Assembly (NCBI RefSeq): GCF_036226525.1
Contig: NZ_CP108487.1
Span: 3,782,001-3,846,000 of the forward strand
Direction of reading: 5' to 3'
DNA: 64,000 nucleotides
Origin: Kribbella sp. NBC_01245
GTDB lineage: Bacteria > Actinomycetota > Actinomycetes > Propionibacteriales > Kribbellaceae
The first letter of the stretch is position 1. Each line of letters opens with the position of its first letter. The notes under the pieces were generated by a model that did no database searches, was not told where the DNA came from, and was given only the letters and a program-made list of their open reading frames with translations. Positions 17,847 through 28,891 of the stretch are shown here, piece by piece. A program made the translations under genes and the position numbers.

Positions 17847-18184
17847 CGGTCCCGCTCTATCAGGCCAAGGCCGAGTTCTTCCGGATGCTCGGGCATCCGG
17901 TCCGGATCCGGGTGCTGGAGTTGCTCCAGGACGGACCGCGACCAGTTCGCGAGTTGCTCGCCGATATCGCCATCGAGCCGTCGAGCCTGTCGCAACAGCT
18001 GGCGGTGCTCCGGCGCTACGGCATCGTTACCTCCCGCCGGGAAGGCTCGAGCGTGGTGTACGAACTGGCCGGTGGCGAGGTGGCCGAGCTGCTGCGCACG
18101 GCCCGGCGAATCCTCACCGACCTGATCGCCGGCCAGAACGAGCTGCTCGCCGAACTACGCGAGGCCGAAACCTCGTCCCGATGA
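17843..18184 (+). CDS. ArsR-family transcriptional regulator
   Basis: A 113-residue winged-helix protein: MLGHPVRIRVLELLQDGPRPV, then the recognition region IEPSSLSQQLAVLRRYGIV and the wing SRREGSSVVYELA. The cysteine metal-binding motif of classical ArsR/SmtB (ELCVCDL) is absent, so it likely senses something other than a thiophilic metal. It is coupled at both ends by 4-bp overlaps to the small ORF and to the SulP transporter, and probably controls the operon through the dyad at 17601-17616. Confidence 0.92.
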   Translation: MTVPLYQAKAEFFRMLGHPVRIRVLELLQDGPRPVRELLADIAIEPSSLSQQLAVLRRYGIVTSRREGSSVVYELAGGEVAELLRTARRILTDLIAGQNELLAELREAETSSR

Positions 18185-19851
18185 GGTTCCTCGACCGGAC
18201 TCGCGAGCTGCTGCCTGCCCGCGACGATCTGAGGGCGATCGTCAGCCATCCGCGACACGACCTGCTCGCAGGCTTCACGGTCGCCATCGTGGCCTTGCCG
18301 CTCGCACTCGGGTTCGGCATCTCCTCCGGTCTCGGCGCCGCCGCGGGCCTCACGACCGCGGTGATCGCCGGAGCGCTCGCCGCCTTCTTCGGCGGCTCGA
18401 GCCTGCAGGTGACCGGACCCACCGGCGCCATGACCGTCGTACTGGTCCCGATCATGCACACGTACGGCGCCACGGGTGTGCTCACCGTCGGGTTGATGGC
18501 GGGCGTGATCCTGCTCGGCCTGGCCTTCGCACGGGCCGGCCAGTACGTCGCCTATATCCCGGCATCGGTGATCGAGGGTTTCACGCTGGGCATCGCCTTG
18601 GTCATCGGGTTGCAGCAACTGCCGGCCGCGCTGGGGGTAGCGCCACCAGGAGCCGATCAGGTTGTCGCACTGGCCGCGCAGGCCATCGGCTCGTTCGCCG
18701 CGCACCCGAACTGGACCGCCTTGGCCGTGACCCTGGCGGTGGCGATCGCGATCCTGGTCGGCGGGCGGCTTGCGCCGGTCATTCCGTTCTCCTTGTTCGC
18801 GGTCGTTGTGGCGACCCTGGTGGCCGAACTGACCGGGCTGGACGTCGATCGGATCGGCACGCTGCCGGCCGGTCTGCCGATTCCGTCGCTGGCGTTCTTC
18901 GATCCGGCCCAGATCTGGGTGCTGACCGGGCCGGCGATCGCTGTGGCCGCGCTGGCCGCCTTGGAGTCCCTGCTGTCGGCGGCCGTTGCCGATGGCATGG
19001 GTGTGAACTCCCGGCACGATCCGGATCGGGAGCTGTTCGGTCAGGGGCTGGCCAACCTGATCACCCCGTTGTTCGGCGGCGTGCCCGCTACCGGCGCGAT
19101 CGCCCGAACCGCCGTCAACGTGCGGGCGGGTGCGAGCTCACGGCTGGCGGCGCTGGCCCACGCCGCCGTACTCGCGCTGATCGTGTACACCGCAGCGCCT
19201 CTGGCCGGGCGGATCCCGCTCGCGGCACTCGCCGGCGTTCTGCTGGCCACGGCCATCCGGATGGTCGAAGTCGGCTCGGTTCGCGCGATGGCTCGCGCCT
19301 CCCGCTCCGAGGCGGTCATTCTCACCGTCACCGCGATCGCGACGCTGGCCCTCGACCTGGTGAAGGCCGTCATCCTTGGCCTGGTGGTGGCGGGCGCGCT
19401 GGCGCTGCGGGCGGTGACCGCGAGCTCGCGGCTGCGGCAGATGCCCTTGCACCCGGACCTTCCGGAGGACCACACGGACGAGGAGCGGGCGCTGCTCGAC
19501 GAGCACATCGTCGTCTACCGGATCGAAGGACCGCTGGTCTTCGCCGCCCACCGGTTCCTGCTCGAGCTGTCCGAGGTGGCTCGCGTCGAGGTCGTGGTGC
19601 TACGGCTGTCCTCGGTCACCGCGATGGACGCCAGCGGTGCGCTCGTACTCAAGGACACGATCGAAAAGCTGGAGCATCGGCACATGGTGGTGCTCGTCTC
19701 GGGCATCCGCCCCGGGCATCACCGAATCCTGGACGCCCTCGAGATCATCGCCGCCCTGGGCGCGAAGGGGCGCGTCTTCGCCACCACACCAGAGGCGATC
19801 GAGGCCGCGCGGAACCACCTTCACCACACCGGTCTGGTCCCGCGGGGTTAA
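18181..19851 (+). CDS. SulP-family anion transporter with C-terminal STAS domain
   Basis: A 556-residue membrane protein. Residues about 25-410 contain around 11 transmembrane segments, with the SulP signature run [16 protein letters not shown] near residue 80. Residues about 435-550 form a STAS domain ([13 protein letters not shown], then [17 protein letters not shown]). SulP proteins move sulfate, bicarbonate, chloride or dicarboxylates; no adjacent carbonic anhydrase or sulfur gene settles which. It ends convergently, overlapping murI by 4 bp. Regulation by the preceding ArsR protein is likely. Confidence 0.93.
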   Translation: MRFLDRTRELLPARDDLRAIVSHPRHDLLAGFTVAIVALPLALGFGISSGLGAAAGLTTAVIAGALAAFFGGSSLQVTGPTGAMTVVLVPIMHTYGATGVLTVGLMAGVILLGLAFARAGQYVAYIPASVIEGFTLGIALVIGLQQLPAALGVAPPGADQVVALAAQAIGSFAAHPNWTALAVTLAVAIAILVGGRLAPVIPFSLFAVVVATLVAELTGLDVDRIGTLPAGLPIPSLAFFDPAQIWVLTGPAIAVAALAALESLLSAAVADGMGVNSRHDPDRELFGQGLANLITPLFGGVPATGAIARTAVNVRAGASSRLAALAHAAVLALIVYTAAPLAGRIPLAALAGVLLATAIRMVEVGSVRAMARASRSEAVILTVTAIATLALDLVKAVILGLVVAGALALRAVTASSRLRQMPLHPDLPEDHTDEERALLDEHIVVYRIEGPLVFAAHRFLLELSEVARVEVVVLRLSSVTAMDASGALVLKDTIEKLEHRHMVVLVSGIRPGHHRILDALEIIAALGAKGRVFATTPEAIEAARNHLHHTGLVPRG

Positions 19852-20651
19852 CGAATCCAGGCGAACTGGTCGGCGCCGGCGATGACCGGGCCGAGGAAGC
19901 GCGCGCCGATGGCGGTGAACTCGGCCGGATCGCCGGTGGTGACGAAGCGGTGGGTCGGCTCGGGGAGGCCGGGATCGCGGAGCAGGTCGTGCCGGGTGAG
20001 GACGGCGTACACGTCCTTGGCGCACTCCTCGGCGCTGCTGACGAGGGTGACGTTGTCGCCGATGACGTAGGAGATGACGCCGGTCAGCAGCGGGTAGTGC
20101 GTGCAGCCCAGGATCAACGTGTCGACGCCCGCCTCGACGAGGGGGTCGAGGTATTCGTGCGCAGCCGCGAGTAACTCCGAGCCGGACGTCACTCCCGCCT
20201 CGACGAACGGCACGAACTTGGGGCACGCCTCGGTGATCAGGTCGATCTGTGGCGCGGCGGCGAAGGCGTCGTCGTACGCCATTGAGGTGGCCGTGGCATG
20301 GGTGCAGATGACGGCGACCCGGTTGTTGCGGGTGGCGGCGACGGCGCGGCGGGCGGCCGGCAGGATCACCTCGACCACGGGTACGTCGTACCGCTCGCGG
20401 GCGTCGCGGAGCATCGCGGCGGACGCGGAGTTGCAGGCGATGACGAGGGCCTTGACGCCTGCCTCAACCAAGTGGTCCAGGCACTCCAGCGCGTACTCAC
20501 GGACCTCGGCGATGGGTTTCGGGCCGTAGGGCTGGCGCGCGGTGTCGCCCAGATAGAGGATCGGCTCGTGCGGGAGCTGGTCCAGCACAGCGCGGGCGAC
20601 GGTGAGGCCGCCGAACCCTGAATCGAAGATGCCGATCGGCGCGTCTGTCAC
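19848..20651 (-). CDS. murI: Glutamate racemase
   Basis: The 267-residue protein has both catalytic cysteines, in [14 protein letters not shown] (about residue 73) and [13 protein letters not shown] (about residue 184), and the N-terminal [17 protein letters not shown]. It makes D-glutamate for peptidoglycan. Stand-alone gene; its promoter must lie in the A+T-rich gap at 20652-20822, which it shares with a divergent small membrane protein gene. Confidence 0.97.
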   Translation of the reverse strand: MTDAPIGIFDSGFGGLTVARAVLDQLPHEPILYLGDTARQPYGPKPIAEVREYALECLDHLVEAGVKALVIACNSASAAMLRDARERYDVPVVEVILPAARRAVAATRNNRVAVICTHATATSMAYDDAFAAAPQIDLITEACPKFVPFVEAGVTSGSELLAAAHEYLDPLVEAGVDTLILGCTHYPLLTGVISYVIGDNVTLVSSAEECAKDVYAVLTRHDLLRDPGLPEPTHRFVTTGDPAEFTAIGARFLGPVIAGADQFAWIR

Positions 20652-20822
20652 GTCCGTAACCCTACAAGCAGTCGGCCAGTTAGCTCCTCTGTGGGCGTCT
20701 CGGCCTCGGACACGCCGAACTTATCCACATCTTTAAATAAAACACTGGCCAACTTGACATAAGTCACGTCACTCTGAACGGATGTGTTTCTTGCCGCCCC
20801 CTTCTACCGATCCCCTGATGCC

Positions 20823-21182
20823 ATGAGCGTGGCAATTCTCTTTGCGGTGGCTCTGAGCAGCACCGCGGCTCCAACGCCACGCCCCAGTAACGCCGCAGCA
20901 GCAGCTGGTCAGGCCGCCGAACAAAGCGCCACCGCCAACCCCGGTGACGCGATCGCCAGTACCGGAGCGACCGGGATGCTCATCCTGTTCGCACTGGGCC
21001 TGCTGGTGGTCTACATCGCCTCGCTCGCTCTGCACCCGAACGCGAAATGCAATCGCTGTAACGGTGCCGGCCGCCACAAAGGCTCGATCTTCAGCTACGC
21101 CACCAGGCCTTGCAGCAGTTGCAAGGGCCGGGGCACGCACCCGCGGATCGGCCGCCGAATCTTCTTCCGAGGAGCAGACTGA
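20823..21182 (+). CDS. Small membrane protein with DnaJ-type CxxCxGxG zinc motif
   Basis: About 119 residues. A signal-like N-terminus (MSVAILFAVALSS) and an Ala/Thr/Pro-rich stretch are followed by a membrane segment (about 52-73, GMLILFALGLLVVYIASLAL). The cytoplasmic-type tail carries CNRCNGAGRH and CSSCKGRG, two CxxCxGxG zinc-binding elements like those of DnaJ. ATG 20823 is preferred to GTG 20784, which lies where a TTGACA (20754) would place the leader. Function unknown; one pair of such motifs may form a single zinc knuckle. Confidence 0.72.
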   Translation: MSVAILFAVALSSTAAPTPRPSNAAAAAGQAAEQSATANPGDAIASTGATGMLILFALGLLVVYIASLALHPNAKCNRCNGAGRHKGSIFSYATRPCSSCKGRGTHPRIGRRIFFRGAD

Positions 21183-21279
21183 CGTGACTTGATGAATCGC
21201 TGACGCGGGGATCAGCGAGCGGCCCGGGACGCGCACCCAGGCGGCTTGATCACGCATGTTCAGGGGCACCTTGACGACT

Positions 21280-23208
<1,929 letters not shown>

Positions 23209-23210
23209 GC

Positions 23211-23663
23211 TCAGTTCTCTCCTGGATTCGTGTATGCCGGGACCACCCGGACCTCTTCTTCGGTGACCACGCCATCGATGATCCGGTAGGACCGGAATTC
23301 CACCGGCCCGTCGTACGTCGCTTCGTCCGCGCCATCCCGCGTGGACACCAGCACGTAATGCGCACCGGGCTCGGAAGCCAGCTTGATATCGGTGCGGGAC
23401 GGATACGCCTCGGTCGCGGTGTGCGAGTGGTAGATCACCACCGGCTCCTCGTCCCGCTCGTCCATCTCCTTGTACAGCCGGAACAGATCGCCGGAGTCGA
23501 ACTCGTAGAACGTCGGCGACATCGCCGCATTCAGCATCGGCACGAACCGGCTCGGGGTATCGGACCCCACGGCCCCCGCGACCACGCCACACGCCTCATC
23601 CGGGTGATCCCGGCGAGCATGCGCCACGATCGCGTCATACGTCGCGGAGTCAATTGTCAGCAC
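23211..23663 (-). CDS. mec: CysO-cysteine peptidase Mec (JAMM/MPN+ fold)
   Basis: The JAMM zinc motif is complete: glutamate in HPDEACGVVAG and HSHTATEAYPSRTD for the two histidines, serine and aspartate. It releases cysteine from CysO-cysteine in the CysM-CysO sulfur pathway. GTG 23663 fits the family's length (about 150 residues); the frame also opens at 23720 and the ribosome site for the GTG is unusually close, so the N-terminus may be off by some residues. It is 2 bp from cysO. Confidence 0.92.
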   Translation of the reverse strand: MLTIDSATYDAIVAHARRDHPDEACGVVAGAVGSDTPSRFVPMLNAAMSPTFYEFDSGDLFRLYKEMDERDEEPVVIYHSHTATEAYPSRTDIKLASEPGAHYVLVSTRDGADEATYDGPVEFRSYRIIDGVVTEEEVRVVPAYTNPGEN

Positions 23664-23767
23664 CCCACCTACGGTAGTTGGGCGGGCCGAGCGCCCCGCC
23701 CAGACGGCACCTGCGTCCACATTCTGGATGGTTTCCTTCTGTAGTCGTTCGGTGATACTGGGTAATC

Positions 23768-24145
23768 ATGAAGGGACTACGGCAGTACTGGGGATATCTG
23801 CTTTTCGTTCTGTTGATCACCACGGCATGGTCATTTCAGCTCGGACCAGTTGTTCTGATCGCCGGCTGGTCGCTGGTGACCATCTACTTTCTCTTTCGCG
23901 CTCCGGTCTGGTGCGGCGCAGAAGGGCGGCAGGGTCCGTGTCGCAACAATGCGAGCGGAATCCTGATGGGATGCCGTCTCAAGCAGCACAGGTGGCAAAA
24001 ACTGAAGCTGGCCGTCGTGCCCAAGAAATGGCGCGAGCTCAATCAAGGCCTCTGGGTGAACCCGGCCAAGCGCCTGGCCACCGCGAGCACCCTCGTCGGC
24101 ATCGTCTCCGGCGTCGTCAGCACCACACTCGCCATCGTCGCCTGA
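23768..24145 (+). CDS. Hypothetical small membrane protein
   Basis: The 125-residue protein has predicted membrane segments at about 8-25 (YWGYLLFVLLITTAWSFQ), 27-45 (VVLIAGWSLVTIYFLF) and 106-124 (STLVGIVSGVVSTTLAIVA). The loop between them is basic, with two cysteines (WCGAEGRQGPCRNN). I do not recognise the family. It stands alone and is followed by a large hairpin. Confidence 0.6.
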   Translation: MKGLRQYWGYLLFVLLITTAWSFQLGPVVLIAGWSLVTIYFLFRAPVWCGAEGRQGPCRNNASGILMGCRLKQHRWQKLKLAVVPKKWRELNQGLWVNPAKRLATASTLVGIVSGVVSTTLAIVA

Positions 24146-24190
24146 CCTACCGACCGGTCGTCACGCGACGACAGGTGGTGCTCGAACGAC

Positions 24191-24235
24191 CCCCGGCACC
24201 GTAGGTTTTGGGGGTTGTCACCTGCGGTGCCGGGG
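24191..24235. terminator. Long hairpin, probable bidirectional terminator
   Basis: Two 16-nt arms (24191-24206 and 24220-24235) pair at 15 of 16 positions around a 13-nt loop. It sits between convergent genes (hypothetical ending 24145 and aldo/keto reductase ending 24282), so it could end transcription from both sides. There is no T-run. Confidence 0.7.
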
Positions 24236-24281
24236 TCAGGGGCGGCCGGGGCCGCGCATACTCGCGGTTATGAGAGCGGTC

Positions 24282-25265
24282 TCACCAGCGGCTGTGGACC
24301 TGCGGGCGGATCAGGTCGTCGTACACGTCCCGCACGGTGGCGAGGTCGGCGTCGGTCAGTGGGGTGAGGGCTGCCGCGCCGGCGTTTCCGGCCACCTGGG
24401 CGGGATTGCGGGCACCGGGGATGACCACGCTCACGCCCGGCTGGTCCAGGATCCAGCGCAGCGCGAACTGGGCCAGCGTGGCTCCGGCCGGTACCAGCGG
24501 GCGAAGGCGCTCGACCGCCTCGAGGCCCGTCTCGAAGTCGACACCGGAGAACGTCTCGCCGACGTCGAAGGCTTCGCCCTTGCGGTTGTAGTTGCGGTGA
24601 TCGTCCTTGCCGAAGGTGGTGTTGCGGTCGTACTTGCCGGACAGCAAGCCGCTCGCCAGCGGGACGCGGGCGATGATGCCGACGCCGGCTTCGCGCGCGG
24701 CCGGGAGCACCTCGTCGAGCGGCTTCAGCCGGAAGGCGTTCAGGATGATCTGCACGCTGGCCACGTTCGGCCGGGCGATCGCGGTGAGGGCCTCGGCGCA
24801 GGTCTCCACGCTCACGCCGTACGACGCGATGCGCTTCTCTTCGACCAGCGTGTCCAGCGCGTCGAACACCGCGTCGGTCGAGTAGACCTCGGTCGGCGGG
24901 CAGTGCAGCTGGACCAGGTCGAGCGTCTCGACGCCCAGGTTCTCCCGGGAGCGGTCGTTCCAGGCGCGGAACGCGTCCAGGTTGTACGCCGCCGGCGTCT
25001 GCTCGACCCGGCGGCCCATCTTGGTCGCCACGGTCAGACCCGCGTCAGGCCGTTCGGCCAGCAGACGCCCGACCACGCGCTCGCTGCGCCCATCGCCGTA
25101 CACGTCAGCCGTGTCGATGAAGGTGATGCCCTCGTCCACGGCCGCGTTCAGCACGTCCATCGCCGCGCCTTCGTCGACCTCACCCCAGTCGGCGCCCAAC
25201 TGCCAGGCGCCAAGCCCGACAACACCGATATCCCGGCCCGTACGCCCCAGCTTCCTTGTCTCCAT
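24282..25265 (-). CDS. Aldo/keto reductase
   Basis: A 327-residue AKR starting METRKLGRTGRDIGVVGLGAW. Family markers are the aspartate in FIDTADVYGDG (catalytic tyrosine follows), the lysine in VATKMGRRV and the substrate region DLVQLHCPP. It reduces aldehydes or ketones with NADPH; substrate unknown. ATG 25265 is the family start; the longer frame to 25418 is antisense to the GH128 fragment. It runs convergently with the small hypothetical gene. Confidence 0.9.
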   Translation of the reverse strand: METRKLGRTGRDIGVVGLGAWQLGADWGEVDEGAAMDVLNAAVDEGITFIDTADVYGDGRSERVVGRLLAERPDAGLTVATKMGRRVEQTPAAYNLDAFRAWNDRSRENLGVETLDLVQLHCPPTEVYSTDAVFDALDTLVEEKRIASYGVSVETCAEALTAIARPNVASVQIILNAFRLKPLDEVLPAAREAGVGIIARVPLASGLLSGKYDRNTTFGKDDHRNYNRKGEAFDVGETFSGVDFETGLEAVERLRPLVPAGATLAQFALRWILDQPGVSVVIPGARNPAQVAGNAGAAALTPLTDADLATVRDVYDDLIRPQVHSRW

Positions 25266-25302
25266 GCGGGACACCTTATGCACGCCCGAGAAGGAGATCG
25301 CC

Positions 25303-25575
25303 GTGAGGACCACTCGCCTAGTGTTAGCGCTCACTACCCTGATCACGTTGCTACTGCCGGCAGAGGCCGCTCCTGTCCCGAAAAAGGGCGTGAGCACTTG
25401 GAACATGAACGGCGTCACCCAAGCTCTGCAGGACTCCCGAGTCAGTTGGTACTACAACTGGGACTCAGGGCGCGCAGGGATCACCTCACCAGCTGGTGTC
25501 GAGTTCGTGCCGACGATCTGGGGTCCGAACCACGTGACCGACCAGAGGCTCTCTGGCTGTGGACATGAGTTTTGA
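25303..25575 (+). pseudogene. N-terminal fragment of an Asl1-like GH128 glycosidase
   Basis: GTG 25303 (AAGGAG at 25291-25296) opens a frame with a signal peptide (residues about 1-23, VLALTTLITLLLPAEAA) and the Asl1-like start KKGVSTWNMNGVTQALQDS, then VSWYYNWDSG and GVEFVPTIWGPNHVTD. Family resemblance stops at residue 80 and a 10-residue unrelated tail runs to a stop. A complete member is about 250-280 residues, so most is missing. The remaining C-terminal portion is recognisable about 2.2 kb downstream (27742-27996), so the gene appears split by inserted DNA. Not expected to be functional. Confidence 0.75.
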
Positions 25576-25643
25576 CACCGGATGGTGGTGAGTTCGACAG
25601 CACGATCGGGTGTTGCGGGTGGGTTGTGGACGTGAGTTACGAC
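25558..25643 (+). repeat. Direct repeat pair at the GH128 break point
   Basis: A 19-bp sequence TGTGGACATGAGTTTTGAC (25558-25576) recurs as TGTGGACGTGAGTTACGAC (25625-25643), 16 of 19 matching. The first copy lies 16 bp after the point where GH128 homology ends. Read on the minus strand it begins TGTC and ends CA, like the end of an insertion sequence, but no transposase is seen. The surrounding 25576-25882 (307 bp) has no gene I can support. Confidence 0.5.
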
Positions 25644-25882
25644 CAAGTGCCATGTAGCGCTGAGTAGCCGGGCTGGGCGTCTTACGCAGCAGCAGGCTGA
25701 GCTGGAGGCGTTCGAGGGCGGCGGTGCCGGCGGCTTCCAGTCGTCCGGAAGCGTCGTGGTTCGGCTAGTTCGCCGCGCCGGGCGGTTCTCGTCAGGCAGC
25801 AGTTGTTCGAGCACTCGCCCTGTCACATCGGCTCGTCGTCTGGGCTCATAGGTACGAGTGCAAACCACACGAGGAGGACACG

Positions 25883-26242
25883 ATGCAGTTCGAAGAAGCC
25901 GCCGAGGCCGCCGACGAAGGGACGATGCGGTCGATGCTGGCCGCCGATCCCAGGCTGCGCGATCGGCACGTAGACCTGGTTGCGCGGATGGCTGAGGCGC
26001 GCAACTGGTCAACGGTCCGGCTGCTGATCGATCTTGGCTTCGGCGTTAACGGTGTCACCGCCGCCGGCGCCACCGCCTTGCACTACGCGGCCTCAGCTGG
26101 TGAGCTGTCGATCGCGCGCCTGCTGGTCGAGCACGGTGCCGACCACACCGCCCGCGAACCGGGGTTCAACGCGCAGCCGGCGGGCTGGGCGCAGTACTTC
26201 AAGAAGCAGGAAACCCAGAAATATCTCGAATCCCTGGCCTAA
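25883..26242 (+). CDS. Ankyrin-repeat protein
   Basis: A 119-residue protein with about two ankyrin repeats; the clear one is GVTAAGATALHYAASAGELSIARLLVEHGADHT (about 57-89, GxTALHxAA consensus present), preceded by a helical stretch matching a degenerate repeat. ATG 25883 follows GAGGAGGA with good spacing. Ankyrin repeats mediate protein binding; the partner is unknown. It lies inside the DNA separating the two GH128 fragments. Confidence 0.85.
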   Translation: MQFEEAAEAADEGTMRSMLAADPRLRDRHVDLVARMAEARNWSTVRLLIDLGFGVNGVTAAGATALHYAASAGELSIARLLVEHGADHTAREPGFNAQPAGWAQYFKKQETQKYLESLA

Positions 26243-26314
26243 TGACGCGCCGCCCGGTCACGCGGCATCAGGCCCCCAGCTCGTCGAAATAGGGCTCGCC
26301 ATCCCGCTCAGCAT

Positions 26315-27208
26315 TCACTGCCCTGTTCGCTGCGTCCGGTTGAGGAGGGCGGACGCGAGGCGGTGGACGCGGTCGGGGTCGCGGACAACGTCGATCCTGA
26401 CGATCTTGTCGCCCGCGACGGTGAAGGCCATGACAGAGAACGGCCGCCCGTCGCGGGTGATCAACGTTCCGATCGCGCCGTTGACCAGGGCGGGGCGCAG
26501 CTGGCCACCACGTGGGGCGCGGGCCTGCTTGGCTACGGCTGGCGCGCCGCGGACGACGGTTGGCGGCCGGGTGGTGCCGAAGTCGGTGCGCAGGACGACG
26601 TCGGGGTCGAGGACCTGGACGAGGGCGTCGAAGTCGCCGTTCCACGCAGCCGCGTAGAAGGCACGGACGACCTGCCGCTGGCGCGCTAGATCCGGATCGG
26701 GTGATGGGATCTCGGCATCATGCACCCGGCGCCGTGCCCGGCTGGCGAGCTGCCGCGCGGCGACCGGGGTGCGGCCCGCGATGCCGGCGATCTCCTCGAA
26801 GGGCAGTTCGAACATGTCGTGCAGCACGAACGCCAACCGCTCAGCCGGAGTGAGCTGGTCGAGCACGACGAGCAGGGCCAAGCTCACCGAGTCGGCCAGC
26901 AACGCCTCCTGCTCGGGGTCGAGGTCCCCGTCCGGGATGACAACCAGGTCGGGCAGGTGCGCGGCGAACGGATCCTCCCGGCGGCGTCGGCGGGAGCGCA
27001 ACATATGCAGGCACTCCCGGGCGACGACGGTGGTCAACCATCCGCCAAGGTTGTCGATCTGCTCCGCATCGGACCGGCTCAGCCGCAACCAGGCATCCTG
27101 AACAGCGTCGTCCGCGTCAGCCAGCGAGCCGAGCATTCGATAGGCCACCGCCTGCAGCCGGGGTCGGTGCTGCTCGAAGCGCGCGGCCAGCCACTCGTTC
27201 TCGTCCAT
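26315..27208 (-). CDS. ECF41-type RNA polymerase sigma factor (SigJ-like) with SnoaL C-terminus
   Basis: A 297-residue ECF sigma factor. Region 2 spans about 8-75 (RPRLQAVAYRMLGSLADADDAVQDAWLRL) and region 4 about 112-165 (LTPAERLAFVLHDMFELPFEEIA with helix-turn-helix RTPVAARQLASRARRRV). A SnoaL-like domain follows (about 175-297). That C-terminal domain regulates activity in ECF41 proteins. The region corresponding to the NPDKL motif here reads DPDRV. ECF41 genes often sit beside their target, frequently an oxidoreductase or carboxymuconolactone-type gene; none is adjacent here. It lies inside the GH128-splitting segment. Confidence 0.92.
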   Translation of the reverse strand: MDENEWLAARFEQHRPRLQAVAYRMLGSLADADDAVQDAWLRLSRSDAEQIDNLGGWLTTVVARECLHMLRSRRRRREDPFAAHLPDLVVIPDGDLDPEQEALLADSVSLALLVVLDQLTPAERLAFVLHDMFELPFEEIAGIAGRTPVAARQLASRARRRVHDAEIPSPDPDLARQRQVVRAFYAAAWNGDFDALVQVLDPDVVLRTDFGTTRPPTVVRGAPAVAKQARAPRGGQLRPALVNGAIGTLITRDGRPFSVMAFTVAGDKIVRIDVVRDPDRVHRLASALLNRTQRTGQ

Positions 27209-27741
27209 CGATCACACCATCCCATCACCGGGGCTCAAAGAGGTGAACCCTCAGACACGGCGAATGTGACACGCCTGGCCGGCTCACCGTGTGCCCGGGC
27301 GTCGGTCTGGACGCGGCTGTTCAGGCCGATCACCGGATCTTCTCCGTACGACCGGCCCGACTCCGGAGGCGATCATGAGCGACCAGTACGGGCTCACCGA
27401 GTAGGCCCAGAACTCCCAGCGGTGTGTCCGGAGCCGCAAAGTAGCGAGCGGGCCTCGGCTCAAACTGGTGAGGTTGCTCTGGGCGTGCGATGACCGCGGC
27501 TTCGCGCCCGGTTCGAGGCGGGCGCTCGGCTCAGACCGGGCGCTGAGCGAAGTTCGAGGACGCGGTGATCGGCCGCATCTGCCGGTCAGTTCGCTGGGAG
27601 CGATTCTGAGGCGGCTTCTTGGCCGTCTGAGCTCGGTAGTATGGTCCGTCGCGAAATCGTTCGTTGCTAGTGGCTCAGGCTGTGGGTGAGCCGGTACGAC
27701 TCGGTGCCGGTCTCGATGATGTTCCCGCCGAACGTCAGGCG
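27209..27741. other. 533-bp gap with no supported gene
   Basis: The gap between the sigma-factor start and the second GH128 fragment holds short frames on both strands (for example a 73-codon plus-strand frame from 27468) but none shows a recognisable family, a good ribosome site and consistent codon pattern together. It includes the sigma-factor promoter on the minus strand and probably the right edge of the inserted segment. Confidence 0.5.
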
Positions 27742-27996
27742 CGACTACAAGCGACAGGGATGCGCCTAGGCAGCCCAGCCGTCGCGTACCTGATCGACTG
27801 GAGCACCGGTAGGGCGCGCTACCCGACGCAGGCGCTGCTCGCCAGTTTCGCCCGACGGTCTGCCGAGATGATGAACGCCCACTCGGCCGTCGAGCGCTAC
27901 GCCTGGTTCGCACTCCCAACCGACCGCTCCGGCACTGGCCTCTACAACGGCCCCACTCCTAACGAGGTCGGCCGTGCCTATCGGGACGTCGGTTAA
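27742..27996 (+). pseudogene. C-terminal fragment of the same Asl1-like GH128 glycosidase
   Basis: The frame reads RLQATGMRLGSPAVAY, then jumps directly to LIDWSTGRARYPTQALLASF and continues through AHSAVERYAWFALPTDRSGTGLYNGPTPNEVGRAYRDVG. These are the family's mid-protein and C-terminal blocks; roughly 60 residues that normally lie between them, including the barrel strands with catalytic acids, are missing. It complements the N-terminal piece at 25303-25575. Decayed, both by the long insertion and by the internal deletion. Confidence 0.7.
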
Positions 27997-27999
27997 GGC

Positions 28000-28557
28000 T
28001 CAGCGCATGTTGTGGAGGAGGGCGGATTGGAGGTAGCCGAGCCAGTCGTAGAGGTCGTAGGTGAGGCGGCGCGGGTCGTCGTCCGGCAGCTTCTCCCAGA
28101 ACTCGTAGTCGTCCTCCTCGATGCCGAGGCGGGCGCCGATGGCCAGGCGCAGGTCGTTCAGCGCTCGCAACCAGGAGACCTGCTCCTCGGCCGGCACGGT
28201 GATGCCGTCCTTAGGCGACTCGCTCTCCTCGATCGCGGTCAGTACGCGTTTGGCGTCGGTGATCTTGCCGTCGCGCAGCCCCCGCTCGGTGAACCGGCGG
28301 AACTCGGCCGAGGCCATGTCGTCGGACTTGTAGGCGTCTGGCAGCAACCGCTGCAGCACCTCGTCCTCGGGTGGCGCGGTCGGTCCGTCGTTGTCGAGCA
28401 GCGCGGCCAACGGGTCATCCGGCACCCCGGTCGCCCGCGGCGGCATGCCGTCGTACAGCAACTCGACCAGGTTGCGGAGCAGGTTCGCCAGGATCTCCGC
28501 CTCATGGTCGGCGAATGAGACGACCACGGTGCCCTTGCGCTTGCGGAAACGGGTCAC
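28000..28557 (-). CDS. DUF2017 family protein
   Basis: A 185-residue acidic protein starting [37 protein letters not shown]2017 proteins follow clpS in most actinobacteria; here GTG 28557 overlaps the clpS stop as GTGA, so co-translation is clear. The C-terminal [24 protein letters not shown] is conserved in the family. Function unknown; the linkage suggests a role near ClpS and the N-degron pathway. Confidence 0.92.
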   Translation of the reverse strand: MTRFRKRKGTVVVSFADHEAEILANLLRNLVELLYDGMPPRATGVPDDPLAALLDNDGPTAPPEDEVLQRLLPDAYKSDDMASAEFRRFTERGLRDGKITDAKRVLTAIEESESPKDGITVPAEEQVSWLRALNDLRLAIGARLGIEEDDYEFWEKLPDDDPRRLTYDLYDWLGYLQSALLHNMR

Positions 28558-28841
28558 GACTTCTCGCAGGTGGCCCACAGGCCGTAGGAGTGCATCGCCT
28601 CGACGTCTCGTTCCATCGCCTCGCGGTTGCCGTTGGATACGGCGGACTTGCCCTCGTTGTGCACTTGCCACATCAACTTTTCCGACTTCTCCTTCGAGTA
28701 GCCGAAGTAGCTCTGGAACACGAACGTCACGTAGTCCATCAGGTTGACCGGATCGTTCCAGACGATGGTCACCCAGGGTGGGCTCAGCTGGATCGCCTCG
28801 TCCGTCGACGGGCTGTCCAGCTCGCTCGGTGCAGTGGTCAC
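28554..28841 (-). CDS. clpS: ClpS adaptor of the Clp protease
   Basis: The 95-residue protein has the ClpS core [21 protein letters not shown] (with the conserved ND-PVN substrate pocket residues) and [12 protein letters not shown], the ClpC/ClpA-binding helix. It hands N-degron substrates to the Clp ATPase-protease. Coupled to the DUF2017 gene; divergent from pncB with 50 bp between them. Confidence 0.97.
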   Translation of the reverse strand: MTTAPSELDSPSTDEAIQLSPPWVTIVWNDPVNLMDYVTFVFQSYFGYSKEKSEKLMWQVHNEGKSAVSNGNREAMERDVEAMHSYGLWATCEKS

Positions 28842-28891
28842 TCAGCCATTCTCTCCACTAGTCCGTCCCGGCTCGCAATAGGCTGCCCTTT

